A stretch of 53,948 bases of DNA, taken from contig CACEMG010000007.1 of NCBI GenBank assembly GCA_902560565.1, positions 1-53,948 of the forward strand. The letters are read 5' to 3'. Under the pieces are notes generated by a model. It saw only the letters and a list, made by a program, of their open reading frames with translations. It ran no database searches and was not told where the DNA came from. The position numbers and the translations under genes were made by a program. Source of the stretch: an uncultured Pelagibacteraceae bacterium. GTDB lineage: Bacteria > Pseudomonadota > Alphaproteobacteria > Pelagibacterales > Pelagibacteraceae. This document shows positions 39,932-48,055 of this stretch, piece after piece (position 1 is the stretch's first letter; the number at the start of each line of letters is the position of its first letter).

Positions 39932-41683
39932 ATGCTAAAAATAAGTAGAGAAAGCGAAATTAATTTAATTAACGTCTTAATTGATAATGACGTTATATCT
40001 GGCAAAGATTTAATAAGTATAAAAAAAAATAGTACTGAAGGTAATAAGTCACAAATTGAAGCTGTATTTGATTTAAAACTAACCGATGAAGATAAGATTT
40101 TACAACTTTTAGTAAAAGAGCAAAATCTTGAAGTGGAAGATTTATCTAAAATTGAAATTTCAGATGATATTAAATCAGTACTGCCATCTAATTATATTAA
40201 AGTAAATTTTGTTGCACCTTTCAAGATAGATGGAAAAACACTTCATATAGCTATACCAGACAGTTCCAAACTTGGCTTAATGAGAAACCTTAAAGCAATA
40301 ACAAAAAAAAATATTGAATTGCATGGTGCTAAAATAACTCAAATTTCAGAATTTATAGAAAAATTAACTAGCGAAAGTGGCGAAGTTACAGCGGCAACAA
40401 TTAGAGAAGAAAATAAAGAAAAGACAAAAACTTTTGACTCTGATTTAGGTGAAGCAGGAGAAGTTCTAGAAAAAGCACCAGAAGAAGATATAGAAGCAAT
40501 TGAAAATGAATCTGAAGTTATTAAGTTTAGTACTGCAGTTGTTGCAGATGCAATCAAATCAGGCGTCAGTGATATTCACATAGAACCATATAGGTTTTCA
40601 TCTAGAGTTAGATATCGTTTGGATGGAATGCTTCAAGAACAAGAGCAGTATAGAAAATTTTTACATGATAACTATGGTGCAGTTGTAACAAGATTTAAGA
40701 TAATGGGCAAACTAGATATTGCTGAAAGAAGACTTCCTCAAGACGGAGCAATAAATTTCAAAATTGATGGAAAAGTTGTTGACCTTCGACTATCGATTTT
40801 ACCAACAGCAAACAATGAAAGAATTGTTATGCGGGTTCTAAACAAAGACGCAGGTGATATAACTTTAGAACAATTAAATTTTGATGATGCGGATTTAAAA
40901 AATTTAAGAAAATCAATACATAGTACTCAAGGATTAATTCTAGTTACTGGACCAACTGGATCTGGTAAATCAACTACCTTGTATAGTATATTAAAAGAAG
41001 TTAGTAAGCCTCATCTTAATATTTTAACAGCTGAAGATCCTGTCGAATATGAACTTGATGGAGTTGGACAAGTTCAAATTAAGGATGATATAGGATTAAC
41101 TTTTGCATCAGCACTAAGATCTTTTTTAAGGCAAGACCCTGAAATAATACTCGTCGGAGAGATGAGGGATAAAGAAACGGTTGATATTGGTTTGAAGGCT
41201 GCATTAACAGGGCACTTAGTATTTAGTACACTGCACACTAATGATGCACCAAGTACAATCACGAGATTACAAAACATGGGAACTCCAGATTATTTAATTA
41301 GCGCAGCTTGCCAATTAGTTTTAGCACAAAGACTTGCAAGAAGAACTTGCAAAGAATGTAGAGTACCAGACGAAGATGTAACACCAAAAGTTTTACAAGA
41401 TTTAGGATTTACAGCTGAACAAGCATCAAGAGCTAAAGCTTTCAAAGGAAAAGGTTGTCCTAAGTGTAAGGATACAGGTTATAAAGGTCGTCAAGGTATT
41501 TACGAAATACTGGTTGTTTCAAAACCATTAAAAGAAGCAATATTAAGACAAGCAACAACTCCTGAACTTAGAGAAATTGCAATCAAAGAAGGCTTCCAAA
41601 CAATGCAAGATATGGGAAGAAGATTAATTTCTGCGGGAGATCTTAATTTTAGAGAGTACGAAAGAGTTCTCACATCAGAATAA
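39932..41683 (+). CDS. pilB: Type IV pilus assembly ATPase PilB (GspE/MshE family)
   Basis: PilB powers pilus extension. The 583-residue protein has an N-terminal MshEN/GspE_N region (about 15-150), then the N2 and ATPase domains. Walker A GPTGSGKST is at 340-348, the Asp box is AEDPVEYELDG, Walker B is DPEIILVGEMRD and the His box is STLHTNDAPSTITR. Zinc-type cysteines occur in two pairs, Cys473/Cys476 and Cys509/Cys512 (CPKCKDTGYKGRQGIYEIL). All motifs are intact. It is followed 8 bases later by pilC. Confidence 0.95.
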   Translation: MLKISRESEINLINVLIDNDVISGKDLISIKKNSTEGNKSQIEAVFDLKLTDEDKILQLLVKEQNLEVEDLSKIEISDDIKSVLPSNYIKVNFVAPFKIDGKTLHIAIPDSSKLGLMRNLKAITKKNIELHGAKITQISEFIEKLTSESGEVTAATIREENKEKTKTFDSDLGEAGEVLEKAPEEDIEAIENESEVIKFSTAVVADAIKSGVSDIHIEPYRFSSRVRYRLDGMLQEQEQYRKFLHDNYGAVVTRFKIMGKLDIAERRLPQDGAINFKIDGKVVDLRLSILPTANNERIVMRVLNKDAGDITLEQLNFDDADLKNLRKSIHSTQGLILVTGPTGSGKSTTLYSILKEVSKPHLNILTAEDPVEYELDGVGQVQIKDDIGLTFASALRSFLRQDPEIILVGEMRDKETVDIGLKAALTGHLVFSTLHTNDAPSTITRLQNMGTPDYLISAACQLVLAQRLARRTCKECRVPDEDVTPKVLQDLGFTAEQASRAKAFKGKGCPKCKDTGYKGRQGIYEILVVSKPLKEAILRQATTPELREIAIKEGFQTMQDMGRRLISAGDLNFREYERVLTSE

Positions 41684-41691
41684 AAAATTTT

Positions 41692-42939
41692 ATGGAAATT
41701 TATAATTATAAAGGTATTTCGGATGGTAAATACGTAGAAGGTGATATTGAGGCTCTTAATCTCGATGAAGCATCTCATAAACTTAAAGAGCAAAAAGTCA
41801 TTATTACCAATCTTATAAAAGGCAAGAAGAAAAAAACTGAAAAATCAGGGGAAAAGAAAAAAGGCTTTTCGTTATCATTTTTAGGCAAAAGTAAGAAAAT
41901 TAAAGTTGAGGAAATCCTTATATTTACAAAACAATTTGCAACAATGGTAAAAGCTGGACTACCAATTCTTCAGGTTTTAGCAATGTTAAGAGATCAGCTT
42001 GAAGGTCCAGCAATAAAAGAAGTTATAGAGGATATTAGGAAAAGTTTAGAAGGTGGAGTTACTTTATCAAAATGCTTTGAAAAGTACCCACAACATTTTG
42101 ACAACGTTTATGTAAACCTAATTAAAGCAGGTGAGGCTAGTGGTAAATTGGATGTCTTTTTATTCAAAGTACTAGATGCAATCGAAAAAAAAGAGAAAAT
42201 TAAAAAGAAAATCAAAGGTGCATTGATGTATCCTAGTATAATGTTCACAGTTGCAATTACTGTAACAGCATTCATGTTGATTAAAGTCGTTCCAATATTT
42301 GCAGAAATGTATTCTGGAATGGGATTAGAATTACCTGCTGCAACAGCAACGATTATGGGCATGAGTGATTTTTTAAGAGGTACAGGCGGTAAAGTAATAT
42401 TTTTTGGCGGTATTGCTTTTTACTTTGGATTTAATTTTGCAACGAAAAAAAATGCAGCTATTAAATATAGATGGCACAAACAAGTTTTAAAGTTACCATT
42501 ATTTGGAGAAATGATATTAAAATCAATGCTGGCAAGAGTTTCATTAATTCTTGGAAATTTAAGTGCAGCTGGTGTTAATTTATTGGAAAGTTTAGAGATT
42601 GCAAAATCGGTAAGTAACAATGTTGTTGTACTTGAAGCTCTTGAAAATGTTAAAAAAGGAGTTTTCTCGGGAGACACTTTAACAAAATTATTTTTAAAAG
42701 AACCTCTCTTTCCACCAACTTTCAGTCAATTAATTTCTGTAGGTGAACAAACAGGACAACTCGATGAAATGTTTAATTCAGTTGCAAAATATTATGAGGA
42801 AGAATTTGACCAAACGGTAGATAATATGTCTGCATTAATTGAACCTATAATGATTGTATTTATGGGAATTATGATTGGTGGTTTAATGATAGCTATGTAT
42901 TCACCAATATTTAACGTTGGTGCTTTGATGGGAGGTTAA
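41692..42939 (+). CDS. pilC: Type IV pilus inner membrane platform PilC (GspF family)
   Basis: PilC is the membrane platform rotated by PilB and PilT. The 415-residue protein has two GspF domains, each with the FTKQFATMVKAGLPILQVL / LILGNLSAAGVNLLESL type motif, and three membrane helices (about 185-205, 235-250, 385-405). The C-terminal YYEEEFDQTVDNMSALIEPIMIVFMG is diagnostic. A basic linker (about residues 43-70, KGKKKKTEKSGEKKKG) precedes the first domain. It is the last gene of the pilMN-to-pilC run; the next gene is convergent with a 3-base gap. Confidence 0.95.
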   Translation: MEIYNYKGISDGKYVEGDIEALNLDEASHKLKEQKVIITNLIKGKKKKTEKSGEKKKGFSLSFLGKSKKIKVEEILIFTKQFATMVKAGLPILQVLAMLRDQLEGPAIKEVIEDIRKSLEGGVTLSKCFEKYPQHFDNVYVNLIKAGEASGKLDVFLFKVLDAIEKKEKIKKKIKGALMYPSIMFTVAITVTAFMLIKVVPIFAEMYSGMGLELPAATATIMGMSDFLRGTGGKVIFFGGIAFYFGFNFATKKNAAIKYRWHKQVLKLPLFGEMILKSMLARVSLILGNLSAAGVNLLESLEIAKSVSNNVVVLEALENVKKGVFSGDTLTKLFLKEPLFPPTFSQLISVGEQTGQLDEMFNSVAKYYEEEFDQTVDNMSALIEPIMIVFMGIMIGGLMIAMYSPIFNVGALMGG

Positions 42940-42942
42940 ATT

Positions 42943-43374
42943 TTATAATTGTTTAGTGAGAACTAAATGATTAATCCAAGGTTTTTTCCCATCCTTAAAT
43001 TCCACAGCATCCATTATTTCTTGAATAAAAAAAGTTCCAAGTCCACCTGGTTTCACATTATCAATTTCTCTATGCTTTACTTTTTTTGGATCAACAGGTG
43101 TTCCTCTATCGTAAAAAGCTATTTGGAGTTTGTTGTTTTCACAACTTATTTGAACAACCATTAACTCAGTTGGACTTGCAGAATTTTTAAATGCATGTTT
43201 AACAATATTTTGTGCAGCTTCTGCAATAGCTAAAACTAATTCTTCTTTTAGATCTTCTTGGATATGAAGTTTTTCAAATACTTCTCTACAAAAAACTCTA
43301 ACATCTTTTAGGCTAGATGAATTTACCAAAAATGCTTTTTTTTCAATATGATCTTGGTGAGCGATTTCACTCAT
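42943..43374 (-). CDS. RsbW/SpoIIAB-like anti-sigma serine kinase (HATPase)
   Basis: The 143-residue protein has the GHKL ATPase fold with N box ELVLAIAEAAQNIVKHAF (about residues 43-60), G1 box FYDRGTPVDP and G2 box GGLGTFFIQEIMD. This is the layout of serine kinases that bind an output protein (often a sigma factor) and phosphorylate STAS antagonists. It is third in a three-gene unit after two STAS genes, transcribed from the region upstream of the pilin in the opposite direction. No sigma factor gene lies in the window, so the target is unknown. Confidence 0.9.
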   Translation of the reverse strand: MSEIAHQDHIEKKAFLVNSSSLKDVRVFCREVFEKLHIQEDLKEELVLAIAEAAQNIVKHAFKNSASPTELMVVQISCENNKLQIAFYDRGTPVDPKKVKHREIDNVKPGGLGTFFIQEIMDAVEFKDGKKPWINHLVLTKQL

Positions 43375-43378
43375 GAAT

Positions 43379-43678
43379 TTATTCCAAATTTAATATTTGT
43401 TCTAATTTTGCCATCATAATAACTTTTAGAACTGACTTACTTACATCCTTAATAATAACTTTAGTATTTTTCTCAAGTGCTCTTTGATGACTTTCTATTA
43501 ATACTGATATTCCGGAAGAGTCCATATATTGAACTTGACTTAAATTTAAATGAACTTCTTTACCACTATCAATAACTGGAAAAATTACCTCTTTAGCTTT
43601 TTCTGTTACATCCATATCTATTTCTCCATCTAGATGTACAGTGCTTATATTTCCTTCCTCAGTAACTTTATAACTCAT
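43379..43678 (-). CDS. STAS-domain anti-sigma factor antagonist (second copy)
   Basis: A single STAS domain of 99 residues with strand MSYKVTEEGNISTVHLDGEIDM and the phospho-acceptor loop QYMDSSGISVLIESHQ. The conserved Ser of the DSSG motif is the usual site of kinase phosphorylation. It is a paralogue of the adjacent STAS gene, with the same DGEIDMDV and MDSSGISVLIE elements. The start overlaps the stop of that gene by 3 bases and the kinase gene follows 4 bases after its own stop. Confidence 0.92.
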   Translation of the reverse strand: MSYKVTEEGNISTVHLDGEIDMDVTEKAKEVIFPVIDSGKEVHLNLSQVQYMDSSGISVLIESHQRALEKNTKVIIKDVSKSVLKVIMMAKLEQILNLE

Positions 43679-43959
43679 AAAAATTTCCTCGCCATTGATA
43701 AAACTTTTTCTACAGGTTTACTTACCTCTATTAATTCAAATTTTGTACTTTTTTTTTCAGCAAGTTGTTTACCTTCAATGAGTACTGAAATACCAGAAGA
43801 GTCCATATAATCTACTTTGCTTAAATTTACTTGAACACTCTTTCCACTCTCAATTAATGGTAAAATAGTTTGTCTTGCTTTATCTGCAACATCCATGTCA
43901 ATTTCACCATTAAGATGGACAATGCTTATGTTATTTAGTTCCTCTACTTTATATGTCAT
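43675..43959 (-). CDS. STAS-domain anti-sigma factor antagonist (first copy)
   Basis: A single 94-residue STAS domain with NGEIDMDVADKARQ and the phospho-site loop DYMDSSGISVLIEGKQ. It is first in the STAS-STAS-kinase operon, with its start 11 bases from a 21-base dyad at 43970-43990. Two antagonists for one kinase, plus two SpoIIE phosphatases with different sensors in the window, suggest that two inputs converge on one kinase. The pairing of each phosphatase with each STAS cannot be told from sequence. Confidence 0.92.
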   Translation of the reverse strand: MTYKVEELNNISIVHLNGEIDMDVADKARQTILPLIESGKSVQVNLSKVDYMDSSGISVLIEGKQLAEKKSTKFELIEVSKPVEKVLSMARKFL

Positions 43960-43969
43960 ATTTTACAAG

Positions 43970-43990
43970 TTATGCCCAATTTGAGCATAA
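43970..43990. promoter_or_regulatory. 21-base near-perfect dyad, candidate operator
   Basis: The sequence reads TTATGC, CCAATTTGA, GCATAA in order. Arms pair in 9 of 10 positions around a central T at 43980 (mismatch 43976/43984). It lies in the 120-base gap between the divergent STAS-kinase operon and the major pilin, close to the STAS start. Dyads of this size are typical of dimeric regulator sites. No gene for the regulator is in the window. Confidence 0.5.
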
Positions 43991-44079
43991 TTCTTTTATT
44001 TTATACACTTTTTTTGATATTTACATAATCAAAATTTATTATTAATGTTTCGGAATAAAAATTTATAAAAGAGGTTTTA

Positions 44080-44592
44080 ATGAAAAAAAATAACAAAGGT
44101 TTTACTCTTATTGAGCTACTAGTTGTTGTAGCGATTATAGGAATTTTAGCAGCTGTTGGAGTTGTTGCCTACAATGGTTACATATCTTCAGCTAAGAAAA
44201 ATGCAGTAAAGTCTATTCATAACAACGTTATGAAATACATTGCATCAGAGTACACAAAATGCTCGATTAATGATGGCGACACTATTATGAAAAAAGGTGG
44301 TACAGGTGGTTTAGCTTGCAAAACAGGAACACAGTACTTAGCTGCGAGTGATATTACAGCCCACTTAGAAACTGAAGCTTCTTCACCAATCGAAGACAAA
44401 AATCCGTACGACACAGATAGTCTTGCTGTGGACGAAGGAACTGGTGATGCCTACAGTGCTGGAACTGTACTTATAACACCAACAAGTGATAGCTTAATAA
44501 CTATTACAACATGTTTTGGTAATGGTAAGACTGATGAGCCATGTGAAGCAGATGGTGATTTTGTTTTAAAGAATACAGTAACTGTTGAGTAA
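44080..44592 (+). CDS. pilA: Major type IV pilin PilA
   Basis: The 170-residue prepilin has a 7-residue leader (MKKNNKG) and the class IVa helix FTLIELLVVVAIIGILAAVG, with Glu at mature position 5 for methyl-Phe1 assembly. Four cysteines (61, 80, 145, 155) could form two disulfides, the last pair giving the usual C-terminal D-loop. A strong ribosome site GAGG at 44071-44074 sits 5 bases before the ATG, the best-looking one among the pilin genes, fitting the highest expression. Its stop overlaps the start of the second pilin frame by 8 bases and is followed 19 bases later by a terminator-like hairpin. Confidence 0.93.
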   Translation: MKKNNKGFTLIELLVVVAIIGILAAVGVVAYNGYISSAKKNAVKSIHNNVMKYIASEYTKCSINDGDTIMKKGGTGGLACKTGTQYLAASDITAHLETEASSPIEDKNPYDTDSLAVDEGTGDAYSAGTVLITPTSDSLITITTCFGNGKTDEPCEADGDFVLKNTVTVE

Positions 44593-45046
44593 TAATCTAA
44601 ATTGTTTTTATAAAAGCCCGGGTAAAAGCCCGGGCTTTTCACTTATAGAACTACTGGTAGTAGTTGCTATTATTGGAATCTTAGCATCTGCTAGTGTGCT
44701 AACTTATAACGGTTATTTAAATTCTTCGAAAAAAACTACAATGAAAAGTTTAATGCAAGCAGTTGCTCTTGCAGAGGCAGAATGGTATGCAGAGACTGGT
44801 TCGTACTTAACTAATTCAGAAGACGAAACTTGTAATCCTAGTGAGACCACAGTTGCAGCATTGAATGACTCACTTTTTGATGATGAAGATGTAGTGCCTG
44901 ACGATTTAGGATGGACACTTTGTGTTGCTTCAGCTGGTAGCGGAGGATCATTTCAAATTTTCGCTGAAAAAACAGATGGTGGCGCTGAAGATGTAATGTG
45001 TCTTAACAGAAATGGCTCAATACGTGAGGGTGGTGATTGTAGTTAA
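44585..45046 (+). CDS. Second type IV pilin, frame entered through a terminator-like hairpin
   Basis: The pilin helix FSLIELLVVVAIIGILASASV is clear, with Glu5. The body has four cysteines (CNPSET, LCVAS, VMCLN and GGDCS). It is a tandem paralogue of PilA (shared YNGY and SSKK after the helix). The only in-frame start is TTG 44585, inside the pilA end, giving 153 residues with a 17-residue leader (ending KSPGKSPG). No ribosome site is evident. The leader codons coincide with an 11-base-stem hairpin. Options are a weakly expressed minor pilin made by readthrough and coupling, or a silent donor copy. Length of coding sequence is otherwise intact. Confidence 0.8.
   Translation: MSNNLNCFYKSPGKSPGFSLIELLVVVAIIGILASASVLTYNGYLNSSKKTTMKSLMQAVALAEAEWYAETGSYLTNSEDETCNPSETTVAALNDSLFDDEDVVPDDLGWTLCVASAGSGGSFQIFAEKTDGGAEDVMCLNRNGSIREGGDCS
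44612..44639 (+). terminator. Perfect GC-rich hairpin between pilin genes, within the second pilin leader
   Basis: AAAAGCCCGGG (44612-44622) and CCCGGGCTTTT (44629-44639) are exact complements around a 6-base loop TAAAAG. In a very A+T-rich window, six consecutive G/C pairs followed by a T run look like an intrinsic terminator 19 bases after the pilA stop. The same bases encode Lys-Ser-Pro-Gly twice, because AAAAGCCCGGG is also directly repeated at 44624-44634. It probably limits expression of the second pilin relative to the first. Confidence 0.7.
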
Positions 45047-45174
45047 TATTAAATGACCAATAAATATTAGATTATTTAGCTAAACTCTCCATTTATCTTA
45101 GACATTTGAAGAAAAAAATTAATTGAAATTTTCATTTATTAAAATATCCTCTGTTGAATTTTGAGTTAGGGAAC

Positions 45175-46473
45175 ATGTACAATATTAAAAAAATATCAGT
45201 AATTTTATTCATTACTTTTTTATTTTTCACGAAAGCTATTCCATCTGAAAAAAATATCACTTACATGCAAATATTGCAAAAACCTAATGATTTAGAATTA
45301 AATATAAAGTACGCGCAACAACAAGGAAAGATGGGTAACTTCAAACAAACTATTTCAACATTAGAAAGATTGAACATGGTTTACCCAGATAATATTGAAA
45401 TTAAAATGTATCTACTTTCTGTTCTTGTTCAAGCAGACTCACCAGATAAAGCTTTAATTGTTATAGAAGAAATTAAAAGCAACGAAGATGCAACTGAGGA
45501 AGATTTGTTAACGGTTGCAGAAATAGAGCAAGAGCTAGAAGACAGAGCAAGACCTAAATTATGGAATTTTGTTGCAGGGGTGAATTGGGGTCTTTCTCAA
45601 AGTAATAATGTTAACAGTGTATCGACAACAAGATTACAAATGAGTTCGGATGCACTTGATGTCTTTACCACGCCAATGCATGACAGAACTTACAGTGCGA
45701 GTACTGATATTTCTGCAGTAAGACAGATTGGCGAAAGTTCATCTTTTTTACTTAGTGCAAGTGTCTCAGACTCTAGACAAGTAATAGAAACAGGCGACGA
45801 TGTTGAAGGTTATACACTTACATCTGCATACGATACTCAAATAGGAAATCAGGGAATATCAATATTTGGAATGTTAAGCAAATCTGATTATATAGATGAT
45901 GCCGATAGTTTTTCAACAATGGCAGGATTATCTGGTTTTTTTCCAAGTGGTGATAGGAGCACTTATAGTTACTCATACACACTTTCCGATTCAAAAGGAA
46001 ACCATAATTCATCTGACACTACAGCAAATGAGTCAAATGCCATAGGGCACAGCGTTACTATAGGACATGATTATTTACTTACTGAAATTATTTCAACAAG
46101 TATAGGTACGGGATATAGCATATCTGAAAATAAAGTTGGCGCTAATGACTACGAAACTTTTGATTTAAATTTTAGAGTTAATTTTAACTTGCCTTATGCT
46201 TATATCTCAGTTGGAGATGCACTTTCATTCAATGAATATTTTGAATTTGACTCTAGTAATAATTCAGCTTTAATTAGATCAGATGTAGCAAATACATTCG
46301 ATGTAATTGTTTTAAAACCTCTAGGGGATTTTTTTCCATTCTTAGATCCTAATAAATTAATAAATTTGTCTTTTTCATATGATAAGACAATTTCCGAAGC
46401 TAATATTATAAATTATGATTATGTTGCAGAATCTTTTGGCTTTGGTATCTCGAGATCATTCAATTTAAGGTAA
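45175..46473 (+). CDS. TPR-containing outer membrane beta-barrel protein
   Basis: I use ATG 45175, preceded by AGGGA 4 bases upstream, in place of an upstream TTG at 45154; this gives a 432-residue protein that opens with a signal peptide. Residues about 25-130 form helical TPR-like repeats (NDLELNIKYAQQQGKMG, TISTLERLNMVYPDNIEIKMYLL, ADSPDKALIVIEEI). From about 140 on, the sequence is Ser/Tyr-rich with alternating hydrophobics to a C-terminal GFGISRSFNLR, ending in aromatic and basic residues as in outer membrane barrels. The layout recalls Slam-type exporters and barrel proteins found beside FecR-CHASE2 genes. It is followed by exactly such genes. Confidence 0.75.
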   Translation: MYNIKKISVILFITFLFFTKAIPSEKNITYMQILQKPNDLELNIKYAQQQGKMGNFKQTISTLERLNMVYPDNIEIKMYLLSVLVQADSPDKALIVIEEIKSNEDATEEDLLTVAEIEQELEDRARPKLWNFVAGVNWGLSQSNNVNSVSTTRLQMSSDALDVFTTPMHDRTYSASTDISAVRQIGESSSFLLSASVSDSRQVIETGDDVEGYTLTSAYDTQIGNQGISIFGMLSKSDYIDDADSFSTMAGLSGFFPSGDRSTYSYSYTLSDSKGNHNSSDTTANESNAIGHSVTIGHDYLLTEIISTSIGTGYSISENKVGANDYETFDLNFRVNFNLPYAYISVGDALSFNEYFEFDSSNNSALIRSDVANTFDVIVLKPLGDFFPFLDPNKLINLSFSYDKTISEANIINYDYVAESFGFGISRSFNLR

Positions 46474-46620
46474 AATATAAAGAGGCAATAATTAAATTTT
46501 TTTGTATATTTAAAAAAGCTGGTTTATTAGGGATTTTTACACAAAACATAGGTTGAAAAAACTCAAAGTGAGTAAAATATATGTTTATGGTATTCAAAAA
46601 ATTGATATAAATTCATCTAT

Positions 46621-47994
46621 ATGAAGAAAATTTTGTCACTACTTGTAGGTGTAATATTCTTAAGCAATATTTCGTTTGCTGAAGAATTAAGCATTGAGAA
46701 ACAGTTGGTTGGAATAGTTGGAGCAATTAATGGAACTGTTAAGACTGAAACTAGAACTTTAAAAGCTGGAGACAAAATTTATCTTAACGAAACTATATAC
46801 GCATCTGAAGATTCAGGAACACAAATATTATTATTAGATCAATCAACATTTACAATTGGTTCTGAGTCTGAAGTTGTAATGGACACCTTTATTTACGATC
46901 CAGAAACTAACGATGGTAAAATTGTTGCTAGCGTCAAACAAGGAAGTTTAAAAGTAATCTCAGGATTAATTAGCAAAAAAAATCCAGATAGTTTAACAGT
47001 AGAAGTTCCAGAGGGTACACTAGGATCAAGAGGTACAGAATTTCAAACAAATGTATCTAAAGGGAGAACAGATACATTATTAATCGGACCAGGAAAAAAT
47101 AATACTTTAGGACTAAGACCAGGAGCAGTATTAGTTGGAAATAATCTGGGCCAAACATTATTGAATAAACCTTTTAGTGTTGCAAGTATGTCAAAAGGAA
47201 AGGCTCCTAGCAAAGCAAGACAGATTACAAAAAAACAACTAAAAAAATTCAATAAAAAAATGAAAGCTTTAAGAGTAGCAAAAGCTTCAGGTGCATCTAA
47301 AGAGGAAAAGAAAGCACTAAGAAAAAAAATTAGACAGGAATTAAAAGCACAAGGTTTTGAAAAAGAGGAAATAAGAGTTTTAATAAAAGAAAATCTTAAA
47401 AAAGATAATGAACAGAGAATGGTTCTATTAAATGAAAACGAACCTCAATCAACAGAATTAGATGTAGATCAAAATATAGCTGAAGAAGTAGAAGTAGATG
47501 CTCAAGAAATAGATGTTGCTGAACCAGAAACGCCAAAAGCAACTGAGCAGAAAAAAGACAAAAAGAAAAAAGAAAAAGCTAATAAGAAAAAAGACAAAAA
47601 GAAAAAAGGAAAAGCTAAAAAGAAAAAAGGTAAAAAGAAAAAAGAAAAAGCTAAAAAATCTAAAGGCAAAAAGAAAAAAGCAACTAAGAAAAAAGAAACT
47701 AAGAAAAAAGCAACTAAGAAAAAATCTACAAAGAAAAAAGCAACTAAGAAAAAAGCAACTAAGAAAAAAGCTACAAAGAAAAAAGCAACTAAGAAAAAAG
47801 CAACTAAGAAAAAAGCTACAAAGAAAAAAGCTAAAAAGAAAAAAGCTCCTAAAAAGAAAAAAGCAGTTAAGAAAAAAGCACCTAAAAAGAAAAAAGTAGT
47901 TAAGAAGAAAAAAGTAGTTAAGAAGAAAAAAATAGTTAAAAAGAAAGTAGCCAAGAAGAAAAAGAAGAGAAAAAAGAAGAGAAGAAAGAAATAA
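46621..47994 (+). CDS. FecR-domain periplasmic protein with lysine-repeat tail
   Basis: The 457-residue protein has a signal peptide (about 1-20, ending SFAEE). It is followed by a FecR domain at about 28-165: VGAINGTVKTE, LKAGDKIYLNETI, SFTIGSESEVVMD-like QSTFTIGSESEVV, and EVPEGTLGSRGTEFQ. A charged helical region (about 200-270) precedes a tail from about 308 that is mostly lysine with Ala/Thr/Pro/Val. Ten KKKxT units lie at residues 351-400. FecR domains read signals in the periplasm; the tail may bind acidic polymers such as DNA, LPS or wall material. A CHASE2 protein follows 61 bases later. Confidence 0.85.
   Translation: MKKILSLLVGVIFLSNISFAEELSIEKQLVGIVGAINGTVKTETRTLKAGDKIYLNETIYASEDSGTQILLLDQSTFTIGSESEVVMDTFIYDPETNDGKIVASVKQGSLKVISGLISKKNPDSLTVEVPEGTLGSRGTEFQTNVSKGRTDTLLIGPGKNNTLGLRPGAVLVGNNLGQTLLNKPFSVASMSKGKAPSKARQITKKQLKKFNKKMKALRVAKASGASKEEKKALRKKIRQELKAQGFEKEEIRVLIKENLKKDNEQRMVLLNENEPQSTELDVDQNIAEEVEVDAQEIDVAEPETPKATEQKKDKKKKEKANKKKDKKKKGKAKKKKGKKKKEKAKKSKGKKKKATKKKETKKKATKKKSTKKKATKKKATKKKATKKKATKKKATKKKATKKKAKKKKAPKKKKAVKKKAPKKKKVVKKKKVVKKKKIVKKKVAKKKKKRKKKRRKK
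47671..47820 (+). repeat. Ten tandem 15-base units coding KKKxT in the FecR protein
   Basis: Units of the form AAGAAAAAAGCAACT run without a break. Positions 47731-47775 and 47776-47820 are an exact 45-base duplication (three units each, last variant ending GCTACA). A 36-base, 12-residue repeat precedes it from about 47560. The unit length is a multiple of three, so copy-number change would alter tail length without a frameshift. Confidence 0.9.
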
Positions 47995-48055
47995 TATCTT
48001 AAATCCTACCCCTAACTTTTATTTACTTTAATTATAATAGATATACATTCTAAGG

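Noticed and set aside
44585-45046. Second pilin as a plain pseudogene
   Set aside because: The coding body is intact and keeps Glu5 and four cysteines; only the start is unusual, so it is kept as a gene with doubtful expression.
47513-47899. Lys/Arg-rich plus-strand frame inside the FecR gene
   Set aside because: It is an out-of-phase reading of the same repeats, with no start signal and a stronger overlapping gene.
47502-47954. Long open frame on the minus strand rich in Phe/Leu
   Set aside because: It is the complement of the lysine-repeat tail of the FecR gene; A-rich sense repeats automatically give Phe/Leu on the other strand. It has no ribosome site.
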